The notes: generated by a model from the letters alone, not told the origin. DNA of 64,000 bases from Roseateles subflavus (GCF_030285365.1 NZ_JASVDS010000005.1:124001-188000), one strand, 5' to 3'. Shown: positions 45,491-54,091, numbered from the stretch's first letter. A program made the numbers and translations.

Positions 45491-46218
45491 CGCTGCTGGC
45501 AGTGGAGGGGCTGAGCAAGCGCTTCGGTGGTGTGCGGGCGGTGGAGTCGCTGTCCTTCCAGGTCGAGGCGGGCACGCTCTTCGGCATCATCGGGCCGAAC
45601 GGGGCCGGCAAGACCAGCCTGTTCAACCTCATGTCCGGCTTCCACCGGGCCGATCGCGGCTCGGTGCGCCTGGCGGGGGCGGAGCTGGTGGGGCGGTCCG
45701 CCCACGAGGTGGCGCGGGCCGGCCTGGCCCGCACGTTTCAGCTGGTCCGGCCCTTTGTGGGGCTGCGGACCATCGAGGTGCTGATGCTGCCGCTGGGCGC
45801 GCCCGGCCGGGGCCTCCCCCCTTCGGCATGCAGCCTGCGGGCCATGGCGCTGCTCGAGGCGCTGGGGCTCGGGGCCCTTGCCCAGGCCCCCGCCGAGTCC
45901 CTCAACCAGGGCGAGCTGCGCCTGCTGGATATCGGCCGGGCGCTGGCACAGGAGCCCGCCGTGCTGCTCCTGGACGAGCCCTTCTCGGGGCTGGGCCTGC
46001 CGGCCATCCGGACGCTCATCCGGTGCCTCCAGGAGCGCCGCGCCGACCGGGGGACCACCGTCGTCATCGAGCACCGCCTGCGGGAGCTGATGCCGCTGAT
46101 GGACCGGGTGCTCGTGATGAACTTCGGCGAGCGCCTCGCGGAAGGGCCGCCCGCGCAGATCGCCCGTGACGCGCGTGTGATCGAGGCCTACCTCGGCCGT
46201 CTAGGGGACGCCGCATGA
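45487..46218 (+). CDS. ABC transporter ATP-binding protein, LivG-like
   Basis: A nucleotide-binding subunit of 243 residues. Walker A is GPNGAGKTS, the Q-loop is in FQLVRPF, and Walker B is VLLLDEPFSGLG with the H-loop as IEHRL. The signature motif is LNQGELRLL, where LivG usually has LSYGQQ or similar, so the C-loop Ser-Gly pair is altered. Whether this reduces ATPase activity is unknown. It overlaps livM and livF by four bases each. Confidence 0.9.
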   Translation: MTLLAVEGLSKRFGGVRAVESLSFQVEAGTLFGIIGPNGAGKTSLFNLMSGFHRADRGSVRLAGAELVGRSAHEVARAGLARTFQLVRPFVGLRTIEVLMLPLGAPGRGLPPSACSLRAMALLEALGLGALAQAPAESLNQGELRLLDIGRALAQEPAVLLLDEPFSGLGLPAIRTLIRCLQERRADRGTTVVIEHRLRELMPLMDRVLVMNFGERLAEGPPAQIARDARVIEAYLGRLGDAA

Positions 46219-46943
46219 GCCCGCAGCACGACGGCAGCATGGCGCTGCACGTTGACCAGTTGCACGCGGCCTATGGCTCCGTGCCCGTGCTCGAGGGCGT
46301 GTCGCTGCACGTCGCGGCCGGCGAGATCGTCGCCTTGATCGGGCCCAACGGTGCGGGCAAGACCACGCTGCTGCGCGCGGTCTCCGGCCTGCTGCCCAGC
46401 CAGGGCCGGGTGCTGCTGCAGGGGCGGGAACTGCAGGGGCGGGCGCCCCAGCTCATCGTGCAGGCGGGCCTCATCCATTGTCCCGAGGGCCGGCAGCTCT
46501 TCGCCGATCTCAGCGTGGAAGACAACCTCCGGCTCGGCGCCCACCTCCGCCGGGACCGCGAAGCCATCGGCGCCGACGTCGAGCGCATGGGGACGCTGTT
46601 CCCGGTCCTGCAACTGCGACGGCGCCAGCGCGCGGGCTCGATGAGCGGGGGCGAGCAGCAGATGCTGGCCGTCGCCCGGGCCCTCATGTCGCGCCCCGTC
46701 GTGCTGATGCTGGACGAGCCTTCCTTCGGCATCGCACCCTTGATGGTCGAGCGCATCTTCAGCGTCCTGCGTCAGCTCAACGCCGAGGGGCTCTCGGCGC
46801 TGGTCGTCGAGCAGAACGCGCGCGCCGCGCTGGACCTGGCCCATCGCGCCTACGTGCTGGAGGGGGGGCGGGTCGTGCTGGAGGGGCCCAGCGACGAGCT
46901 CGCCAGCCATCCCGGCGTCCGTGAGGCCTACCTGGGCCTGTGA
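46215..46943 (+). CDS. ABC transporter ATP-binding protein, LivF-like
   Basis: The second nucleotide-binding subunit, 242 residues, with an N-terminal extension of about eight residues. Walker A GPNGAGKTTLL, signature MSGGEQQMLAVARAL, Walker B VLMLDEPSFGIAP and the H-loop region VVEQN (Asn/Gln type typical of LivF) are intact, in contrast with the altered C-loop of its LivG partner. An asymmetric ATPase pair is thus possible. It overlaps livG and is followed after 76 bases by the Rid-family gene. Confidence 0.9.
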   Translation: MSPQHDGSMALHVDQLHAAYGSVPVLEGVSLHVAAGEIVALIGPNGAGKTTLLRAVSGLLPSQGRVLLQGRELQGRAPQLIVQAGLIHCPEGRQLFADLSVEDNLRLGAHLRRDREAIGADVERMGTLFPVLQLRRRQRAGSMSGGEQQMLAVARALMSRPVVLMLDEPSFGIAPLMVERIFSVLRQLNAEGLSALVVEQNARAALDLAHRAYVLEGGRVVLEGPSDELASHPGVREAYLGL

Positions 46944-47019
46944 GCCCGGCCTTTGCACCCCGCCCGACCGCCCAGCCTCGCTCTCGTACCTGCTCTTGTT
47001 CCCGGAAGGAGTTCCCACC

Positions 47020-47505
47020 ATGAACCAGCTGATCGATCCCCAGACCATCGCGCCGCCCTATCGGCATCGCTACTCGCATGCTTTCGTCGTGCCTGCGGAG
47101 GCGCGGCTGCTGATCAGCTCCGGCACCGTGGGTGTCGATCCGGAAGGAGGCGTGCCTGCTGACTTCGGGCGTCAGGTCGAGCTCGTGATGGTGAACCTGA
47201 GCGAGATCCTGCAGTCCGCGGGCATGGGCTGGGACGACGTCGTGAAGTTCACGGGCTACCTCAAGCCGCAGTGCGACATGGCCACTTTTGCCGAGATCCG
47301 TCACCGCTACTTCGGCAGCATCAAGCCGGCGATGACGCTGGTGTGGGTGGCCGGCCTGGTCGATGCCCGCTGGATGCTCGAGGTCGAGATCATGGCCGCC
47401 CGGCGGGAGCATCTCACGTCAGGGCATCGACCCCATCCGCCTGCCGCGGCGGCCGCCGAGGCAGGCCTTCTGAACCCCTCTCGATCAATGGAGCTCAAGC
47501 CATGA
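47020..47505 (+). CDS. Rid-family (YjgF-like) protein lacking the catalytic arginine
   Basis: A protein of 161 residues with a Rid core (about 15-130) and a Pro/Ala-rich tail of about 30 residues. LLISSGTVGVDPEGG, DDVVKFTGYL and YFGSIKPAMTLVWVAGL match the family. In RidA the arginine of the segment AxRLPKDVKIEIE holds the imine carboxylate; here the aligned segment is VAGLVDARWMLEVE, with Gly in place of that Arg. It probably does not work as an enamine/imine deaminase; similar Rid groups are found in catabolic operons. GGAAGGA precedes the ATG. The stop overlaps the binding-protein start. Confidence 0.85.
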   Translation: MNQLIDPQTIAPPYRHRYSHAFVVPAEARLLISSGTVGVDPEGGVPADFGRQVELVMVNLSEILQSAGMGWDDVVKFTGYLKPQCDMATFAEIRHRYFGSIKPAMTLVWVAGLVDARWMLEVEIMAARREHLTSGHRPHPPAAAAAEAGLLNPSRSMELKP

Positions 47506-48857
47506 AACACATGACGATTGCGCAGCAGGCACCCGATGGCCTCGTCGGTCCACGGCAGCCGGGAGCGGCGCCTGGCGGCCTGGCCTGGCTGCGATCGGTG
47601 CCCGGCACTTTCCTGCGGGACCCTGCGCGGGCGCTGGCCATGCGCGCGCGCCGGCGCACGCTCGGGACTGCACTGCTGCTGGTGCTGGCCGCCGCGGCGC
47701 TGAGCCTGGCCTTGCCCGTGCGGGCGGCGGATGCCATTCGGATCGGCGTGATCGCCCCGTTCAACACTCCCCCGGGCGACGGCCTGCTGAATGCTGCGCG
47801 GCTGGCCGCAGACGACATCAACGCCGCCGGCGGGATCGGCGGCCGTCCGGTGGAGCTGGTCCTCGCGAATGACGAGTACAAGCCGGATGGTGCCGCCAAT
47901 GCCTACAAGAAGCTGGCGCTCTCGGACCAGGTCGTCGCCGTGATCGGCACCGCGTCCAGTGGCTCGGCGCTGGCCGTTGTCGACCAGATGGTGCGCTACA
48001 AGGTCCCGTTCCTCTCGACCGGGGCGGCCACCCTGCAGCTCTCCGACCGCGTCACGCAGGACCGCGAGCGGCACCAGTACTGGTTCCGCGTCATGCACAC
48101 CACCGACGAGATGGCGGGGTCGCTCAGCGACTTCGCCGTCCGCTTCCTGCTCAAGGAACGGGGGCTCGTGCGCGCGGCCATCCTGTCGGAGAACGCCGTG
48201 TGGGCCAAGGGCCTGCTGCCGCCGCTGAAGCAGGGGCTCGCGGCGGCCGGGGTGAAGATCGTCGCCGAGGAGGCCTTCGACGTCGACACCAAGGACTTCA
48301 AGCCGCTGCTGACCAAGCTCCTGCGGGCCGATCCGCAGTACATCATCGACCTGTCCTCGCACGTTGACGGCGCCATCTACGTCAAGCAGTGGGGCGAGAT
48401 GCAGGGGCCGCCGATGGTCGGCGTCAATGCCTCCGGCGCCTCGACGCGGTTCTGGAAGGACACCGACGGTCGCGCGGTGAGCCACATGAACCTCATGACG
48501 GGCGGCCAGCGCGTTGCGATGACACCCCGGACCATCGCCTGGTACGACCGTTACGTCGCCCGCTTCAAGGTGTCACCGGACTACACCAGCGGCTACACCT
48601 ATGACGCGCTCTTCATCCTCAAGCAGGCCCTGGAGAAAGGGGCCGCCACGCCGGACGCGCTCGTGCGGTCCCTGGAGGCGACGGACCTCGTCGGGGTGAC
48701 GGCACGCTGGGCGTTCGAGCGCAATCACAACGCCCGCTTCGGCCCGGGCTTCCGTGCCATCGGCGTCAACCAGTGGCGCCCGGACGGCGAGCGGCGCGTC
48801 GTCTGGCCGCCCGAGATCCGCACCGAGCCCATGGCCGCGCCGCCCTGGCAGCACTGA
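47502..48857 (+). CDS. LivK-like periplasmic substrate-binding protein
   Basis: A type I periplasmic binding protein of 451 residues from this start. The mature part (from about 76) has IRIGVIAPFNTPPGDGLLNAARLAADDINAAGGIGG and later VAVIGTASSGSALAV, RVMHTTDEMAGS and YTYDALFILKQAL, typical of HAAT receptors. The first 46 residues are not signal-like; a clear signal peptide begins at Met47 (MRARRRTLGTALLLVLAAAALSLALPVRA, here cited in parts) at 47640. The overlap with the Rid stop (ATGA) favours the upstream start for coupling. Which start is used is open. Confidence 0.88.
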   Translation: MKHMTIAQQAPDGLVGPRQPGAAPGGLAWLRSVPGTFLRDPARALAMRARRRTLGTALLLVLAAAALSLALPVRAADAIRIGVIAPFNTPPGDGLLNAARLAADDINAAGGIGGRPVELVLANDEYKPDGAANAYKKLALSDQVVAVIGTASSGSALAVVDQMVRYKVPFLSTGAATLQLSDRVTQDRERHQYWFRVMHTTDEMAGSLSDFAVRFLLKERGLVRAAILSENAVWAKGLLPPLKQGLAAAGVKIVAEEAFDVDTKDFKPLLTKLLRADPQYIIDLSSHVDGAIYVKQWGEMQGPPMVGVNASGASTRFWKDTDGRAVSHMNLMTGGQRVAMTPRTIAWYDRYVARFKVSPDYTSGYTYDALFILKQALEKGAATPDALVRSLEATDLVGVTARWAFERNHNARFGPGFRAIGVNQWRPDGERRVVWPPEIRTEPMAAPPWQH

Positions 48858-48884
48858 ACCGCCTTCTCACGGAGGGAGCCTCCC

Positions 48885-49931
48885 ATGTATCTGGCCCAAG
48901 CCTTCGCAGCCCAGCGTCGCGGCGAGCCGCTGACGCCCTGGCAGGTCGAGCGCCGTGCGCTGCGACCCCATGACGTCCTCATCGACATCGATTTCTGCGG
49001 TGTCTGCCACTCCGACCTCCACCAGGCTCGCGGCGAATGGGGACGGCAGCTGTTCCCGATGGTGCCGGGGCACGAGATCGTCGGTACCGTCACGGCGGTG
49101 GGGGCGGCCGTGCAGCACCGGCACGCGGGCGAGCGTGTCGGCGTCGGCTGCTTCGTGGATGCCTGCCGGCATTGCCAGCCTTGCCGCGCAGGCCTCGAGC
49201 AGTACTGCCAGCAGGGGATGACGGCCACCTACAACGGGCTGGAGCGCGACGGGCTCACCCGCACCTACGGCGGCTATGCCACGGCCATCGTGGTCGACGA
49301 GGCCTTCACGGTGGCGATGCCCGATGCCTTGCCGTCCGATGCCGCCGCGCCGCTGCTGTGCGCGGGTATCACGCTCTATTCGCCACTGCGTCATTGGCAG
49401 GTCGGGCCGGGCACTCGGCTGGCCATCCTGGGCCTCGGCGGGCTGGGCCATGTCGGCGTGCGGCTTGCCAGAGCCATGGGGGCCGAGGTGACCGTCCTCA
49501 GCCATTCGCCCCACAAGCAGGCCGATGCGCTCCGGCTGGGGGCCCACGCCTTCCACAGCTCGAGCGACTTCGGTGCGGAGCCGCAGTTGCGGGGGGCCTT
49601 CGACCTCATCCTCAACACCGTCTCTGCGCCGGTGGACCTGGATGCGCTGTCCGGCCTGCTGCGTTGCGACGGCACGCTGGTCCTGTTGGGGATCTCGCCG
49701 CAGGCGCAGTCCGTCCGTGCCACCAGCCTGATCGGGCAGCGACGCCGCCTCGCTGGATCGTCACTGGGCGGCATCGCCGAGACGCAGGACATGCTGTCGT
49801 TCTGCGCCGCCCATGGCATCGTCTGCGACATCGAGCGCATTCGCATGCAGGACATCAATGCGGCCTTCGAGCGCCTGGACCGGGGCGATGTGCGCTACCG
49901 CTTTGTCATTGACATGGGCTCGTTGCGTTGA
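48885..49931 (+). CDS. Zinc-dependent alcohol dehydrogenase (YahK/CAD-like)
   Basis: A medium-chain dehydrogenase of 348 residues. Catalytic zinc ligands are Cys38 (FCGVCHSD), His63 with Glu64 (GHE) and a later Cys; the structural zinc site is Cys94, Cys97, Cys100 and Cys108. The Rossmann motif is GLGGLGHVG, and the LSHSPHK after the second strand points to NADP(H) preference as in Ahr/YahK aldehyde reductases. It probably interconverts an alcohol and aldehyde, perhaps a product of the imported compound. It follows the binding protein after 27 bases with GGAGG before the ATG. Confidence 0.9.
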   Translation: MYLAQAFAAQRRGEPLTPWQVERRALRPHDVLIDIDFCGVCHSDLHQARGEWGRQLFPMVPGHEIVGTVTAVGAAVQHRHAGERVGVGCFVDACRHCQPCRAGLEQYCQQGMTATYNGLERDGLTRTYGGYATAIVVDEAFTVAMPDALPSDAAAPLLCAGITLYSPLRHWQVGPGTRLAILGLGGLGHVGVRLARAMGAEVTVLSHSPHKQADALRLGAHAFHSSSDFGAEPQLRGAFDLILNTVSAPVDLDALSGLLRCDGTLVLLGISPQAQSVRATSLIGQRRRLAGSSLGGIAETQDMLSFCAAHGIVCDIERIRMQDINAAFERLDRGDVRYRFVIDMGSLR

Positions 49932-49996
49932 GCCCCAAGCCACCCGCATCCGCCCGCCGGTCCGTTGGGCGAGCCCGAGACTCCCAGGAGTCTTCC

Positions 49997-50803
49997 ATGG
50001 ACTGGCACGAGGGCAGCGCGGCCCCGCGGGCGCTCAAGCGCGGCGATCTGGTGGTGGAGCAGATCAAGCGCTGGATCACTGAACGGAACCTTCGCCCGGG
50101 TGCGCGCCTCCCACGGGAGCTGGACCTCCTGGAACACTTCGGCGTCAGCCGCGGCAGCATGCGCGAGGCGCTCAAGGCGCTGGAGGTTCAGGGGTTGATC
50201 CGCCTGAGTACCGGGCCGGGAGGCGGTGCCACGATGGAGGCGGTCTCGCTGGACCGGACCTTTCAGTTCCTCCAGAACTACCTCTTCTTCCAGGACATCG
50301 ATGTCCGAGACATCTACGCGGTGCGGCGCCTGGTCGAGCCTGCGCTGGCCGCGGAAGCCGTGCCCCATCTGTCGAGCGAGGACTTCGCGGCGATGGATCG
50401 CACCATCGACTGCTGCGAACCGATCGCCGGGGCGTCTTGCCTGATGCACCAGAGGACGGAGGACCTGCACTTCCACGACATCCTGGCGGACGCCTGCCCC
50501 AATCCCTTCCTGCGCTTTCACTGCAAGCTGATCAACGCGCTGCTGCAGACCATGGTCGTGGGATCCGTCCATGCCTCTCCGGAGGCCTATCAGCAGCTCG
50601 GACAGGCCGCGGTACGGTACCACCGCCGGATCCTGGCGGCAGCGCGCCGGCAGGATGCGGCACTCGTGTCGCGGCTGATGCTTGCGCACATCGTCGATAC
50701 CGAGCGCCATCTCGATGCCGTGCAGGCCGCCCTGCGCAGCCGCCTGCTGCTGGACTCCGAGATGAAACGCCAGCGGCGCCGGCCCCGACACGATGAAGGT
50801 TGA
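49997..50803 (+). CDS. GntR/FadR-family transcriptional regulator (FCD domain)
   Basis: A regulator of 268 residues. The N-terminal winged helix (about 17-80) has LPRELDLLEHFGVSRGSMREALKALEVQGLI, and the C-terminal FCD domain (about 95-225) has the metal-binding pattern with Asp/His residues such as DLHFHDILADACPN and HRRILAAARRQD. FadR-type FCD regulators sense carboxylates or catabolic intermediates. AGGAG lies before the ATG. It closes the liv-adh operon on the same strand and is the natural candidate to bind the AT-rich near-palindrome upstream of livH. Confidence 0.92.
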   Translation: MDWHEGSAAPRALKRGDLVVEQIKRWITERNLRPGARLPRELDLLEHFGVSRGSMREALKALEVQGLIRLSTGPGGGATMEAVSLDRTFQFLQNYLFFQDIDVRDIYAVRRLVEPALAAEAVPHLSSEDFAAMDRTIDCCEPIAGASCLMHQRTEDLHFHDILADACPNPFLRFHCKLINALLQTMVVGSVHASPEAYQQLGQAAVRYHRRILAAARRQDAALVSRLMLAHIVDTERHLDAVQAALRSRLLLDSEMKRQRRRPRHDEG

Positions 50804-50912
50804 GCCGGGCCTGCCGACCTGCTGGCCGGTGCCGGGGCCGGCCCGCCGTCGGCATGAGAAGATGCCCGCTCCGGGTCGTGAGACTCAATGACGCATTGAC
50901 GGGGAGTTCTCC

Positions 50913-51134
50913 ATGCGCGCCATCGTCGGCATCGTCGGTCTGCTCATCGTGCTGACCATCGTGATGTTCAACGCGAAGCACTCGACGCAGCAGCTGAAGG
51001 CTGCTTCCCCCGAGGCGGCGTCCGGCGCCGGCGCCCCGGCCGAGCCGCGCGCTCAGACCGAGGCCGTGCGCGAGCAGGTCCAGGGCCTGGTGGATCAGGC
51101 GGCCCAGCGGGCGTCGGAGGCTGCCGCACCCTGA
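50913..51134 (+). CDS. Small single-pass membrane protein, unknown
   Basis: A 73-residue ORF with one N-terminal hydrophobic helix (IVGIVGLLIVLTIVMF) and a hydrophilic Ala/Glu/Gln-rich tail that may form a helix. GGGGAG seven bases before the ATG supports translation. I recognise no family. It lies between the GntR regulator and the convergent DUF72 gene, and shows the same GC-rich codon use as its neighbours. Confidence 0.6.
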   Translation: MRAIVGIVGLLIVLTIVMFNAKHSTQQLKAASPEAASGAGAPAEPRAQTEAVREQVQGLVDQAAQRASEAAAP

Positions 51135-51140
51135 GGCAGC

Positions 51141-52304
51141 TCAGGCGGCCTCTCGGATGCCGGCCGCCAGGGCCAGCGCCGACAGCGGCGCGCAGCCCTC
51201 GGCATGATTGCTGATGCCGATGTAGACGGGCCAGCCCGCCGCGGCGGTGGCACGGGCCACCCGGGCGAGCACCCGACGCGTGTCGGGGTCGGGATCCACC
51301 AGTCGGGAGTAGTCGCCGTAGCGTTGCTCCGCGTCCTCGTAGCCGAAGGGGCCGTGGCGCCGATGGAGGTTCCAGCGGCAGACGAGGGGAGCGGGCCACA
51401 GGCGGCGCAGGACCCACAGCTGATCGTCGATCGCCGGGAGCTTGGGGTGCAGGCCCAGGCAGTAGCTGGCGCCATGGCGCCGAAGAACCTGCACGAAGCC
51501 GTCCGTCAGCCACTGGGCGTCCCGCACTTCGATGGCGATGACGCCCTGAGGGCAGCGCTGGTGCAGCTCCGGCAGGTCCGGCAGGGCGCTGAGCAGGCGG
51601 TCCAGCCTGGCCAGGCAGTCGTCCATGCGATCCAGCCACGCCGGGGGCAGGGGGCTCAGCTGGAACACCAGGGCACCCAGCTTGTGCCCCAGGCCCTCCA
51701 TGGCGGGGCGCACGAAGTCCTGCAGCGCGAGGTCCGGATCCAGGAAGGCCGGGTTGACCTGCCGGCCGCGCCCTTGCTCGTCGCGCATCTGGGCATCGCA
51801 CACCAGGGCGGGACCTTTCACGAGGAAGCGGAAATCGTCCCCGACCTGCTGGGCCAGCTGCTCGTACTGCGAGACCGTGAGACCCCGATAGAAGGTCCGG
51901 TCCACGCAGACGCAGCGCAGGAGCGGGTGCCGCGCGTAGGCCTGCAGGCCGCGCCGGGCGAGCTGGGACTCGCTGTAGGGCTTGTCCCAGACCAGACCGG
52001 CCCAGCCGGGATAGCTCCAGGTGGAGCCGCCGAGGCGGATCAGCGAGGGCAGGTCGGCCGCCAGGGCGAGCGTCTCGGGCGTCGGGACCGCCGGCTGGAT
52101 GCCACGCGTCCTGGGGCTGCCCGGCGCCGGGGCGTCGATCCGCTCATCGGCGCCGTCATCGGCGCCGTCGTCTGCCTCGTCGTCTGCCCCGTCATGGGCC
52201 GGCCCCACCGCCCGCTTGGAGGCAGAGGCGGTCGCGCGCCGCCCCGGCTGCCCAGGCGGGGCGGGCGCGGCGGCCGGGTCGGGGGGAAAGAGGCTCTCCT
52301 GCAT
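51141..52304 (-). CDS. DUF72 domain-containing protein (YecE-like)
   Basis: A TIM-barrel protein of 387 residues. The DUF72 core has LGGSTWSYPGWAGLVWDKPYSE, ARHPLLRCVCVDRTFYRGLT, FRFLVKGPALV and LGALVFQLSPLPP, all typical of YecE. The first 90 residues are an extension: an Ala/Pro/Arg-rich stretch and an acidic repeat (GADDEADDGADDGADERI) with no family match. The function of YecE-like proteins is unknown. A TATGCT hexamer lies eight bases before the ATG without a ribosome site, again suggesting a near-leaderless start. Confidence 0.88.
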   Translation of the reverse strand: MQESLFPPDPAAAPAPPGQPGRRATASASKRAVGPAHDGADDEADDGADDGADERIDAPAPGSPRTRGIQPAVPTPETLALAADLPSLIRLGGSTWSYPGWAGLVWDKPYSESQLARRGLQAYARHPLLRCVCVDRTFYRGLTVSQYEQLAQQVGDDFRFLVKGPALVCDAQMRDEQGRGRQVNPAFLDPDLALQDFVRPAMEGLGHKLGALVFQLSPLPPAWLDRMDDCLARLDRLLSALPDLPELHQRCPQGVIAIEVRDAQWLTDGFVQVLRRHGASYCLGLHPKLPAIDDQLWVLRRLWPAPLVCRWNLHRRHGPFGYEDAEQRYGDYSRLVDPDPDTRRVLARVARATAAAGWPVYIGISNHAEGCAPLSALALAAGIREAA

Positions 52305-52312
52305 GGGGAGCG

Positions 52313-52318
52313 AGCATA
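52313..52318 (-). promoter_or_regulatory. -10-like TATGCT before the DUF72 gene
   Basis: The hexamer lies eight bases before the start codon on the minus strand, with no Shine-Dalgarno sequence between. Confidence 0.3.
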
Positions 52319-52497
52319 CGTCCCGGCGCCAGCGCGGCCCGGATGCGGGCGGCGAAGACCGGGCGTGGATGAGGCCTTCGCGGACGGCCGTTCAGTCCTG
52401 CGCAGGGGGCCAGGCCCGTGCCCTCGCCGGTGCACCGTCGGGGACGGCATCCCCGGTCCCTCGCGACGGCACCCATCGAGCGCTGAAAGGGGCTTGC

Positions 52498-52503
52498 TAC
52501 ACT
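52498..52503 (+). promoter_or_regulatory. -10-like TACACT before tadA
   Basis: The hexamer ends ten bases before the tadA ATG, with only GGGAAACCCC between, so the leader would be about 2-4 bases. Confidence 0.35.
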
Positions 52504-52513
52504 GGGAAACCCC

Positions 52514-53125
52514 ATGACCGAACACGCCTCCACCGCCCCGGACGCCCCGCCCTGCTCGCCGGCCGACGACTACGCCATGCGCCTGGCGCTGGACCAGGCC
52601 CACAACGCCTGGCTCGTGGGCGAGGTGCCCGTGGGTGCCGTGCTGATGCGCCAGGGGCAGGTGATTGCCACCGGCTACAACCGTCCCATCACCACACACG
52701 ATCCGACGGCGCACGCCGAGATCGTGGCCCTGCGCCATGCCGCGCAACTGCTCGGCAACTACCGCCTGCCCGAGTGCGAGCTCTTCGTCACGCTGGAGCC
52801 CTGCGCCATGTGCGCCATGGCGATGATGCATGCCCGGCTCAAGCGCGTGGTGTTCGCCGCGCCGGACCCGAAGACCGGTGTTGCCGGCTCGGTGCTCAAC
52901 CTCTTCGGCGAGCGGCAGCTGAATCACCACACCTGCATCCAGGGCGGCGTGCTCGCCGAGCCGGCGGCCCAGCTCCTGCGCCAGTTCTTTGCCGAGCGGC
53001 GCGCGGCCGCCCGCCAGCGCCGCGATGAGCGGCGGGCCGCCGCCGCGCGGTCCGACGACTCCAGCATCCCGGTGGGCGACGCCAGCCCGCTGGACTTTTT
53101 CCCCAAGGACTTCCCCAGCCTATGA
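52514..53125 (+). CDS. tadA: tRNA-specific adenosine deaminase TadA
   Basis: A zinc deaminase of 203 residues that makes inosine-34 in tRNA-Arg(ACG). The active site is HAE (His67, Glu69) with PCAMC (Cys97, Cys100), and TGVAGSVLNLF is TadA-specific. The C-terminal tail is about 35 residues longer than E. coli TadA and rich in Arg and Ala, then Asp and Ser. ldcA begins within the stop (ATGA overlap), so the two are coupled. A -10-like element sits directly before the ATG. Confidence 0.95.
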   Translation: MTEHASTAPDAPPCSPADDYAMRLALDQAHNAWLVGEVPVGAVLMRQGQVIATGYNRPITTHDPTAHAEIVALRHAAQLLGNYRLPECELFVTLEPCAMCAMAMMHARLKRVVFAAPDPKTGVAGSVLNLFGERQLNHHTCIQGGVLAEPAAQLLRQFFAERRAAARQRRDERRAAAARSDDSSIPVGDASPLDFFPKDFPSL

Positions 53126-54030
53126 GCACCAGCCTGATCCTCTACACCCCTGCCGGCGTTCTGCCGCAGGCCCAACCCCTGCGCCGTGCCGCCCGTCGGC
53201 TCAGCGCGCTGGGCTTCGAGGTCAGCATCGACGAGGCGGCCCTGGCGAAGCACCAGCGCTTCGCGGGTGATGACGCCACGCGTCTGGCGGCTCTGCACCG
53301 CGTGGCGGCTGCCGCGCCGTCCGTGGCCATGGCCACTCGCGGGGGCTACGGCATGACGCGGCTGCTGGATCAGATCGACTGGCCCCTGCTCGCCCGCAGC
53401 GTCGAGCAGGGCACGCGCTGGGTGGGCTTGAGCGACCTCACCAGCCTGCATCTCGGTCTGCTCAAGCATGCCAAGGCCGTCACCTGGGCCGGCCCGATGG
53501 CCTGCGAGGACTTCGGCCGCACCGACGAGGACGGCGGTGTGGATGACGTTACCCAGGACTGCTTCCTGGAGGCCATGCACGGCGAACTGGAGGCCATCGG
53601 CTTCCGCACCGAGGCCGGCTTCGACGGCCTGGAGGCCCGCGGGACGCTGTGGGGCGGCAACCTCAGCATCGTGAACTCGCTGCTCGGCACGCCGCATTTC
53701 CCGCGCGTCAAGGGCGGGATCCTCTTCCTCGAGGACGTCAACGAGCACCCCTACCGGGTCGAGCGCAGCCTGTTGCAGCTGCAGCAGGCAGGCCTCCTGG
53801 ATGAGCAGAAGGCGGTCATCCTGGGCGACTTCAGCGCTTGGAAGAAGTCGCCGCTGGACCGCGGCTACACGCTCAAGAGTGCCGTCGAGGCCGTCCGCTC
53901 GCGCACGAAGACGCCCATCCTGACCGGGCTGCCCTTCGGCCATGTCCCGACCAAGGTCTGCCTGCCCGTGGGGCATCGCGTGGACCTCGTCGTCCAGGGC
54001 CGCGACGTGATCGCTGCCTGGGGGCACTGA
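53122..54030 (+). CDS. ldcA: Muramoyltetrapeptide (L,D-) carboxypeptidase LdcA
   Basis: An S66-family serine peptidase of 302 residues that removes the terminal D-Ala from muropeptide tetrapeptides in peptidoglycan recycling. It lacks a signal peptide, in line with a cytosolic site. ATRGGYGMTRLLDQIDW and WVGLSDLTSLHLGLL contain the nucleophilic Ser region, GGNLSIVNSLLGTPHFP the mid-domain, and GLPFGHVPTK the catalytic His. It overlaps tadA by four bases and is followed by a bidirectional terminator. Confidence 0.94.
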   Translation: MSTSLILYTPAGVLPQAQPLRRAARRLSALGFEVSIDEAALAKHQRFAGDDATRLAALHRVAAAAPSVAMATRGGYGMTRLLDQIDWPLLARSVEQGTRWVGLSDLTSLHLGLLKHAKAVTWAGPMACEDFGRTDEDGGVDDVTQDCFLEAMHGELEAIGFRTEAGFDGLEARGTLWGGNLSIVNSLLGTPHFPRVKGGILFLEDVNEHPYRVERSLLQLQQAGLLDEQKAVILGDFSAWKKSPLDRGYTLKSAVEAVRSRTKTPILTGLPFGHVPTKVCLPVGHRVDLVVQGRDVIAAWGH

Positions 54031-54091
54031 GCCCCGGGCCGGGGCGGGGCGGGGCCATGGCGCCCCGACGTCCGGGCGCCCGCACAAGAAC

